Assembly (NCBI GenBank): GCA_010014835.2
Contig: JAAAKB020000008.1
Location: forward strand, 2,780,989 to 2,805,417
Source of the DNA: Apostichopus leukothele
Lineage: Eukaryota > Echinodermata > Holothuroidea > Aspidochirotida > Stichopodidae
Length of the DNA: 24,429 bases
Reading direction: 5' to 3'
Every line of letters begins with the position of its first letter. The first letter of the stretch is position 1. This document shows positions 1-9,000 of this stretch, in pieces. The translations under genes were made by a program, and so were the position numbers. Under the pieces are notes generated by a model. The model had not been told where the DNA came from, ran no database searches, and worked only from the letters and a program-made list of their open reading frames with translations.

Positions 1-734
1 GCTCTACAAAATGTGCAAAGGTCTTTTGAATTGGGTTCTATTTTCCTTCACATGTGCTTGGACATTGCCCTCATAATGTTAAAGCAATATACACAAAACT
101 ATAGTTGTTTACAATAATATAGTTAATCCAAGATCAAAAGGTCAACAAAAAGTCAACTCACAATCCCAAAACTTTTTTATACTCTTACACGTTTCCATTT
201 GGATATCTAGTGCAATAACTAATGTATTCAAAACGTCTTGGCAAAAGGTGCAGGGCAGTAATATATTTTCACTTTCGATGCTGAGTGCATAACTATTGTC
301 TATATGCCTACCTTTGGTAACAATAATAAAAAAAAAACAATCACGAAACACAATCTTCACATAAATCACACAAATCTAATGTGTATTCAGAATGCTGAAA
401 ATTTGTGACAAACTAAGGATAAGGGACACAAGGTTTAACATTAATGGTAATGATACAGTACTGGCTGTGAAGATCATTATGCATTTGTTTACTTTTCATT
501 TCGTGAAGTCACTTCAGAACATCACAGGTTTATTATAATAGGCCGTCGATCTAAGTCTTTAATTGTAGTGTTCTCATGGTAATATTTTACAGTGGGGGTT
601 TCAAAGTGCACTACTTTCAGGGATTTTTTACCCGACAAACTGCATACAAAATATTTGTTAAGGACTTAAAAAATAGACAAGTGCCTGGTGAAAATCAAGA
701 TTTAAGATTTAAACAAAATTTAAATTTAATCACT

Positions 735-998
735 ATGAAAATAGCTTTACAACTATATACATTTTTCTTGGTACAAACATTTTTACTCTCAGCACAGGTT
801 GAAGCATCAGAAAGAAAAACTGAACAGAGAATACATGTGAAGGCCTGTCCTACCATTCCATGCAGCCCAATCTACTTATGGAACAAAATAATGAGCTTTG
901 AAAAGACAAGTAAACAAGCACGTGCAAAAACAAAGAGACAACGGAATATTTCTGTCTTTGTTTACAGTGTACATTTGATACATTCTCTAAAGCTGTAA
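735..998 (+). other. Small open frame with signal-peptide-like start, antisense in intron
   Basis: An 87-codon frame starting at an internal ATG reads MKIALQLYTFFLVQTFLLSA, then QVEASERKTEQ. This looks like a secretory signal (one Lys, a hydrophobic core, and an AxA-like site at VEA). A later KTKRQR stretch resembles a furin-type site. I do not recognise the protein. The surrounding DNA is AT-rich, which favours hydrophobic codons by chance, and no promoter or poly(A) signal is evident. A chance frame is the most likely explanation. Confidence 0.12.
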
Positions 999-1085
999 TA
1001 ATTGTAGCAGGCATTCTAAATAACAAAAGCAAAAGTGACAGTTGTTTGTAATAACACAGAGGTGGTTAAAGCATGCTACAGTGTT

Positions 1086-1093
1086 TGACGTCA
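1086..1093. promoter_or_regulatory. Perfect CRE palindrome TGACGTCA
   Basis: The full 8-bp cAMP-response element TGACGTCA occurs once here, in an AT-rich intron where CpG is otherwise scarce. CREB/ATF factors bind this sequence. It lies 26 bp before the first GATC of a dense GATC cluster, which raises the chance that the stretch is a regulatory module. Function is inferred only. Confidence 0.35.
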
Positions 1094-1111
1094 TGCTCTT
1101 GCTGTGGAACA

Positions 1112-1530
1112 GATCAAGTACTATTCAGTTTGATCCAGATCAGATCCCATGAAAACAGTTTCTCCAAGTAGAGCTTATTGATCTAAAAGATTTGGTCAGC
1201 AACTGGACTCGACTGCACAGCTGTGGTAATTCAAGCTTTACGAGAACATTTCCTCCCCCCCCCCTTTAAGTGGAGGAATGAGGATAAATAAGAATGATTT
1301 GAATCCACATTGGATAAAATCACTCTCATCATGTTTGTTTTGATCAATACCTGAAATACTGTTTAAGATGATCTCAAAATAGAACTGGTACTTGATCCAG
1401 TTTTGAAATGATTAAAAAATCTGATCCAGATACCTCACATCAATAATGAGGATATGTTGATCCATATAAGATTTAATATTAGATCCCCAGAACGGACTTG
1501 ATCCTGCTCTTCACAGATTATGATCTGATC
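1112..1530. repeat. GATC-dense cluster with repeated TGATCCAGAT
   Basis: Fourteen GATC tetramers occur in about 420 bp (at 1112, 1132, 1138, 1143, 1180, 1342, 1370, 1394, 1423, 1459, 1482, 1500, 1522 and 1527), where random sequence would give one or two. Three are exact copies of TGATCCAGAT (1131, 1422, 1526), and a fourth site at 1393 reads TGATCCAGTT. Spacing is irregular, so it is not a simple tandem repeat. It could be a decayed minisatellite or a cluster of binding sites. Confidence 0.6.
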
Positions 1531-2713
1531 CAGATAATATATCAATCATGCAATGCCAGGAGTACATCCATATATTAATAATATACCTCTTGTTTATGGT
1601 TCATATCCTCCCACTTAGAGCAATCACCTTGCTGCATGCCAGGAGAAATGACAATCAATTTTTCAAAAAAATAATCAAAAGTAACAAGAAATCGTGCCAA
1701 GGTGTGACAATAATTGAGGGGTTCAAAGTTCATTTCGACTTGAAAAAATCAGGCATGTATATTGAACCTGGGAAAACTATCTCTTCTCACACAGTTTTCT
1801 TGAATTGTGTCCAGTTGGCGGTTTGGACTCTCCACCTGGAAGATTCAAAATACCGCCAACATTATTAACCTGCCTCCCCTGTCGCACCCCAAAGGTGAAT
1901 CCTGGGCCTGGAAGGAGTTTTATTGACTTCACCTTTTTTTTTGGTGTACCTCTGTATGATAAAATATGTCTTCATCAAACCATGAACCATTTACTTATTA
2001 CTTAGCGCAAGTCTCATATGACTCAAATATTTTATGAATATTTAATGACTTAAGTAAGAAGAAATGCTGGTGCGTTAAAAAAAAAAAACATAAATCAAAC
2101 ATAAAAAAGAAAAAGTTCAAATATTAGAAGAATATTCACAAGCTGAAGACTGGAAGCATTCAGGGTTCTATTCCCAAAATAATTGCAGTTTTCTGGCTGT
2201 AATGTAACTTCTGATGTAATTAAAACAACATTGATATTGTCCACTTTCCCTCAAAATTATTATTTGTTTAATAACTTGATGGAAATAATGTTTATCTGCA
2301 AAAAAATTTATCAACATAAAGTCAATTTGTGAGTTCTCTCTGATCTATCACAGATTGACAATGCAGTAAAACACTGTAATGACTTGACCTGTGTTTTATT
2401 GATTTTTCACTGTTGCCAATGTGATGTCATCATGATATCTAAAACATACTTATTTGACATTAGTCCGGTTTTGTACCTCTCTCTATCAGTCGAATTGATG
2501 AATAAAAACTCTGAGTGTTGCTTTAAACAGAAGGAAGAACCAGATGAGTTGGACAATATTATTGACTAGACACACTGAATAGTGAGAAAGAGCTACGTAT
2601 TACATTTCTACATGGTTATGTGTATCTAAGACAAACAAAATAAATAGAGGATGCAGTACCTACCAATATGACCATTAGTTGTCCCCTGATTACATTTTAC
2701 CCTCTTCCACCTG

Positions 2714-2738
2714 CCCCCTCCCACCACCACCCCCTCCC
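2714..2738 (-). other. G-quadruplex-capable tract in the intron
   Basis: The minus strand reads four G-runs of 3, 5, 3 and 5 with loops A, TGGTGGT and A, fitting the G3+N1-7 pattern. It lies about 80 nt past the gtaaga donor of the C-terminal exon and on the same strand as the transcript, so the pre-mRNA could fold there and affect splicing. Folding is inferred from pattern alone. Confidence 0.5.
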
Positions 2739-2818
2739 TAAGTATAACTATATAATGAGGATACAAACAGAATACTAAATTTTAATCGATTTACTTCAAA
2801 TCTATAGTGATGTCTTAC

Positions 2819-3003
2819 CTTAACAGGTTCTGCCCTCTGCTGTTGTAACATTTTGGGGTCATCTACCTCATAAACCTTGATTTCTACCCCCTCCTCTGGT
2901 TTCAGTGGCCTTGGTCTACCAGGCCGGTGAGTGACTGGGACCCCTGTGTCAGAGGCAGAAGAGCGGGGAATGGCACGGTTCCTCTTTGAGCTTGACTTCG
3001 TCC
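2819..3003 (-). CDS. KIF26: KIF26 C-terminal exon with EIKVYEVDD block
   Basis: The exon encodes about residues 1546-1607: [20 protein letters not shown], then [16 protein letters not shown] and [15 protein letters not shown], ending QQQRAEPVK. The core EIKVYEVDD (1586-1594) corresponds to the EIKVYEIDD motif just before the C-terminal coiled region of vertebrate KIF26. The frame was fixed by the phase-1 junction with the giant exon; a different frame is open over part of the exon but does not splice in phase. The acceptor is gttttctcag and the donor is AAG/gtaaga (phase 0), so at least one more coding exon (the coiled C-terminus) follows beyond position 1. Confidence 0.9.
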
Positions 3004-6000
3004 CTGAGAAAACAACAAAGACACAACTCCTGTTGCAATTGTTTTCTCTTCAAGAAAGGCCTTTGTGATGGCAAGATTTAGTGCTCGGTGACAATTGAAA
3101 CGGTGGTTCATATAGCATACTGGCCGCCTTAAATGAAACTCCAAAATATGACAAAGTTTTTGACCCACTAGTTACTGATTCCAGATATTAAAATCAAGTT
3201 CAGTTGTTTAACTCTCTGACTTAAATTAAGGTTCTATGAGAAATTTAAATGTGGCTTGCTTTGTAAGACATTTTGGTGTAGAGTGTTGTACAACAGCTTT
3301 TCTACCTTGGTTAATAAACTTTTTGTATTATTACAAACACAATTAAATGTATATGGTTTGCCCAAGAGAAGCTTTCAAACCATTCTTTTTTCTAAGAACA
3401 TCAATATCTTTGGTTTTATAGTTCATGATGGTTGAATCATGACCTTTTCAACACATTACGGGTTCAAGTTCAGACGAGATTCAATTATATCACCGTCCAC
3501 AGAGAATTCCCTGGCAAATTGTTTTAATTTTACATTTTGGTTTCTATCTGACGACATATTCCAATCACTTGCAAGGTCTGTGAACAGACAGATAACTAAT
3601 ACTTTCTTTCATGAAAAGAAAAATTTCTGTCTGAATATGATCTCTTTCCAATTTGAGAGACAATTTTGTGGATTCCATTTCACCAAATAATAACTGTGAA
3701 GCTAAGAAATGATGACTTATTCAAGGTCATTCTATAATAAAAATTTGATTAAAATCTAACTTCATTCACATTCTATATAACTCTTTCTTTGAGATTTATT
3801 TGCTATGGAAAGTACCCAAGAACATAATCATGTCCAATATTACTTCATACATGTCAGTACGAAATCATAACCAGAGACTTGGATGCTATCAGACCAGAGG
3901 AAATGTACCCCTGCACATTGCCACAAGTGAAAGACTGATTTATCATTCTAGATAAGACTTGTAGCATTTTTATCTTTGGTAAATCCTTCAAATTCCTAAA
4001 ATCTCTAAACTTCCTACAATCCTAAAATCTATGCAACTGGTGTTTTATTGGCCTTTAAAACATCTTTGGGTGTTAGTTGCATTGTAATGCATGAAAAGTG
4101 TATGTGCTTCGATCGGTTGAATGAAGGTCTTGCAGAATAAAACTTCCATGTTCAAGAATACGTGTCATGAACATGGCAAGATAAATACATGCAAACAACC
4201 GGTGGCTTACCAGGGAATTTCTTCTTGATCAGCTTGTTGCCTCTTACTTTTCCACAAGAGCCTTCACTGAATGAGTCTGGAGCGGACGCCGTCGCTTCAC
4301 TGTAGCTATCTCTTCGATTACTCTCGTAGCCACTGCTCATACCACTGGCTCCATGTAATCTCCTGGTGACTGTTGGAGGGTGATCACTAAAGGAGCTACT
4401 GTTATCACTCCCATGGCCACTACTTGCACCTCTTCTGATTCTAGGCTCTGTTACCTTGGAGTATGGTGAAAGTATTGCCGGTCTGTGGTGTCCATTCTCC
4501 CCCGATGCTATACCACTGTCGTTGCTACTGTCCGAGACATTAGTCAGCCTTTTACCTGTAGGTAGGTTACCATTCACACCTCTGACCGCCAGCTGTGACC
4601 CCTGCCGATCCCTGGATGAAAATCTGGACGAAGTTCCACTCTTTGTTAAGGATGGTGCCGATTTGCTCATGGACTTATTGTGTGTTGGAAGGGAATTAGT
4701 TCTCTGCATTGACGATGGGGGCTTATCTGTTAACTTAGAAACGGCGCTATTTGAGCACTTACTGGAGGATCGATTACTTTGAGGCAGTTTTGAAGTCCTT
4801 GGTAACCTAGAACTACTCTTCCTTGTTTCACTGTCACTTTTACTGCCGGAAGACCTGTATTGTTTCTTGGCTGGAAGTTTAGAGGGAGTTTTCATTGAAT
4901 TAGGAAGAGGTAGCTTTGACATATTAGTTTTACCATTTCTCACGCTAGGTTCAGGTTTGGGGATCTTGGGCTCGGGCTTGAGCCGCTCTGGTATTTCTCT
5001 CTCCAAGGAAGCATAGATGTGATTCTCCACTTCAGGTACCGTTTCGAGTCCCCTCTTGGGACTGTGTACTTGATAATGATGGCGATCTTTACATTCATAC
5101 TCAAATTCCTGAGAGTAACACGGATTCACTTCAACATGAAATGTGGGAGACGAGCAAGCTCCGATGACCGGTGGGCGAACCAGGTCACACATATCCTCAG
5201 AACAAGCACCATCAGGTTTCCTGTCCTTCCACATCTCCGCCAGCTCATCCTCATCCTGAGATGCTGAACTCTCCATGTTCCTAGACAGGGCCGCACTCAC
5301 CCCTAGAAGTGGCCTGTGGCTGCCATTCTTTTTCTTAAAGGGACTCGCTCTCGGAGTACTGTTCAATGATGTGTTTTCAAGCCGCTTTGGAGATTTCTCA
5401 ACGCAGATTACAGTATTAGCACTGCTGTGGGAAGGTGTGCTGCCACACACTGAGTTTGAGTGTGTAGGAGTGCTTTCACAGATTGAGGTCTTCGAATGGG
5501 TCGGAGTGCTTTCGCAGAGTGACACAGAAGGAGCAGGTGTCACATCATACAAAGGTTCTCTTGTTGGTTCCTCGCTAGGCATCATTCTTTGCCAAACAGG
5601 GGAGACGTTCCCCGAGACCTGGGTCTGGTTGCAAGGTCCCCTCGCGAGTCGCTGTCCCTGAGCTGGATGACCTCTCATACGTGGGCTGTAATTAGCAGCA
5701 ATAGCTCTGGCCAGTATCTGGGCTTGCAGTTTCTGAAGATGGAGTGCAGCTGCAATTCTTTCATTGATCTTGGAATCTTGAGGACTCTTTGAATGATTTG
5801 ACCTTCCCAGAGAGGATGAATGAGAAGTGTCATCGTCTTTCTCTGAGATGAAGCTATTGGGTCTGGAGGCCGTGCTGAAGGTGGCATCTGTAGCATCGCT
5901 GATGCAGCTCAACCTACGCAGAGGGTGGTCATCGGCCATGTGTTTCTCCCTCATCACCACCTGGTCATCATTATTGATGGTCATGTAGGTCATCACAGCA

Positions 6001-9000
6001 GGTTCATGAGTCAATAGGTTTTCTCCGAGGTCTAACCCAGGAGGCAGCTCTGCATCATCCATTGGATCACTATCGACTGACAAGTTGTCTGCATGAATGT
6101 TTGATATGACATACATCGATTTAATAGCCTCCAGGTCATTGCTGGCTAAAGATACAGAATCAATGGTATCGTTATCCAACCGGAAGCAGTCTGGAAAATT
6201 AGGCCCCATTTTGTAATTCTCTGCATCGATTACTTCTGACTCATCATCAGAGTACACGTAGTGGCCTCCGGCCATCTTTTTCCTTTCCTCCATTCCTAGC
6301 AGCAGGTAAGGCTCATCCATACAACCACCAACACTAGTATTATTCAGGCTGGTAGATATGTTCTCAGAGAAATTGTCCATGGACCTCTGTGCAAGCTGCT
6401 GAAACCAGCAGACTGCCTCCGACCCTAAAGGCATTTCATCAATTGTTAAAGTATCTGTGACAGTGGTTAATTCATCCGAAGCTCGAGAGATGAAGCTCAG
6501 GGTCTCCTGCTCAGAGAAGGCCAAAGAGATTTCATCCTCAGATAATTCAGAGACAGGTTTCTCAAGGAGCTCAGAAATCCTGTCCAACGATGTAAATGAT
6601 TTCATGAGGCATTCTGGGTTTGAAAACATTGAAGTGGTAGATAAAAATTGCCTCTCTTCAGGTGTTAAGGGAATAGCGTCCAATAGGTTTGGTTTCTCGT
6701 TGGTGGGAGTAATAGGATTGTCTACGGAGGATACTGATGCCGCCTGAGATGAAAAATCAGCATCAGCAGTCCTCAAGGCTTCTGTAAGATCATCCTCCTC
6801 ACCAAACTCACTCACGCTAAGGTCGTCAATATTTGAGCTAGCCCTTTTGTCCGGATCAGATAGTCGTTCTCTCTCCATCTCTTGAATATTCTCCATCTCG
6901 TCACAATCCACCAACTGTTTCACCTTTTCGATGTCCTCGTTGCTACCAAAGTTGACTGGTAAATCCACCTCTTCCTCACCCTCGGCTAATTCACTGGGCT
7001 CCTCTGGAATACAATCAGATTTCTTTTCTTTGGCGGCTGCAGCCTTCAATTTTTCTGAACGAAGAAGAGAGGATTTTTTGGTCTCCTTTGGTAACTCTTC
7101 AAGGAATAATGGTTTGGTTGGTAGGGTTGGCTTTTCTTTGATTAAGGGAGGGTATTTCAATTTGCTGGGTTTCATCGGTACATCTGGTTTGCATAGTTTT
7201 CCTGGTTCAGTCTCTTGGTCGGCTTGATCCATTCTGTTCTTGTTTTCATCTTCACAGTGGCTGCTGCCACCGTTTGAAAGAGTTGGGCTTGTGTAGTCTG
7301 TCCCTGAGGAGAGGTTGTTGGACTTGCTGTTTGACTTCAAATTAACCTCATTTAAGTCATCATTGTTCTCGTATTCATTTCCATTGTCACTGTTATCTGA
7401 AATGTGATTATTGCCCTCTCCTCCGAACAGAGGATGGTTTTCTCCGTCGCTGCCGCTCCCCAGGTGTTTATTGTCGTCACTGCTCTGCGAATCACTCAGA
7501 TTGAGGTTCATCAGAGCTGGAAGCACATCGGGAGGACCTTCGTTATCTGTCAGTTCTCGGTCACTGAGGGGGCACCCGTCCGGTCCCACGTAGATGACCG
7601 TATCACATGACTGTTCACTACTGGAAAGGTACTCGGGATCACTTTGGTTTAGAGCATTGGTAACTTGAACACCGCCCTCAGGTACCGGGGATGGACAAGT
7701 ACGGCGATGAGCGGGTCGAATCCTTCTCATACGTCCCTCCTCACAGGAACTTTCTCCCCCGGAGGAACTGGTACCAGAATACTGTCAAAGAAAAATGAAA
7801 CAGATTGTGATGGAATGCTCTACTCAAAGAAGAACAGTATATCTATGGAAAGCCTTGATGATTTTCTGCGGAGATTGTGATACAATTGACAATCACGATA
7901 TAATCACAACGAAGCGTAAAGGTATTTAGTGAGAACTGTTTCAGCTATTGAAAAGATCATCTTGCACCCAATAATGCTCAGCACTGAAAGGGAAAACACC
8001 CGTAACAGTTAGCTATGATCCACACAAAGTATGCATGCTTACTTCCTTGTCTGTCATCCACTAACCGTTTCCTAGATCATAAGTCATAGCACAGAAATGG
8101 AAAACACCCTTTAACAGTTAGCTATGATCCACACAAAGTATGCGTAATTACTTAATACTTGTCTGTCTTCCTCTAACAGTTTCCAAAGTCATAGTATCTA
8201 AACTATAAAGGATAAACTAATTCAAACTAGAGTCTACAAATCTGTCATCAAGAAAATCTTCTTTTGTAATTTTCCCAGAGAAAAAAATTAATACAGAATT
8301 GTAATTCAATACACGTCTTCATAGCAATGTTTTTTCCAAATGAGGATGCTGGTATATCCAAAGATTCTAACTGGTTTTAAAATTAAAAATACAAAAACAA
8401 AGAAGGATGGTGTCTGAACAAAACTAATTACAGCAAGAAAGTCCACAGAGAATTCTATTTCAACAAAGAGCCAATGAACTTTAGGACAAAGCAATTCAGG
8501 ACAGGTCATTAAACTCTGTCTACCTTTGATTTCTTCTTTCTCATCCGATGAATCCTGGACGCCAGTTGGATTGTTGAGAGTGTTTCCGAGTAGAAAGGAA
8601 TTGCTGACGAGACATGGGCAATCATCACCGTACGACATGAAAGGCTTCCCATGGCTTCGCGAAGCAACCGTGTTAACTTGCTGTCTCTGTAAAGAGAACG
8701 GTAAATATGGGGATTGAAATTCAATCCAAAGACTGGAAAATGTCTAACAATTTCATAGGAGCAATAAATAAGGAAGGCACTTAAATAAATGATTGAAGAA
8801 GAACATAGACGAATATGTGAACAGCAGATGTGGTTGTTATCATTATTTGCTTTCTTTGATTGCAAGTACTTCAGTAATAGTTCAACTCACACTGATGCCA
8901 AGTTCATGGCATTCACATCACAGTAGGTTTTAAAAGATACTGTCTTATGGAGTGAATTTTTCTATATTTGTTAAGGAAACACGAAACAAAAATGAAATAA

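Larger units (their letters stand above)
1..2818 (-). other. KIF26 intron, 3' part of the gene (continues off the window)
   Basis: The intron begins at the gtaaga donor after the EIKVYEVDD exon and runs off the window, so it is at least 2.8 kb. I looked on the minus strand for the expected coiled C-terminal exon and did not find it. It holds a perfect CRE and a GATC-dense cluster (1086-1530), a G-quadruplex-capable tract (2714-2738), and a plus-strand open frame with a signal-peptide-like start (735-998). The rest is AT-rich without visible structure. Confidence 0.75.

Noticed and set aside
1805-2005. Plus-strand frame with TPKVNPGPGRSF that looked like a protein fragment
   Set aside because: It is short and flanked by T-runs, with no family recognised. 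It could be a repeat fragment, but I cannot support it without a genome search.
4456-7610. Several plus-strand open frames of 60-128 codons opposite the giant exon
   Set aside because: They are shadows of a Ser-rich coding exon on the other strand; no recognisable domains.
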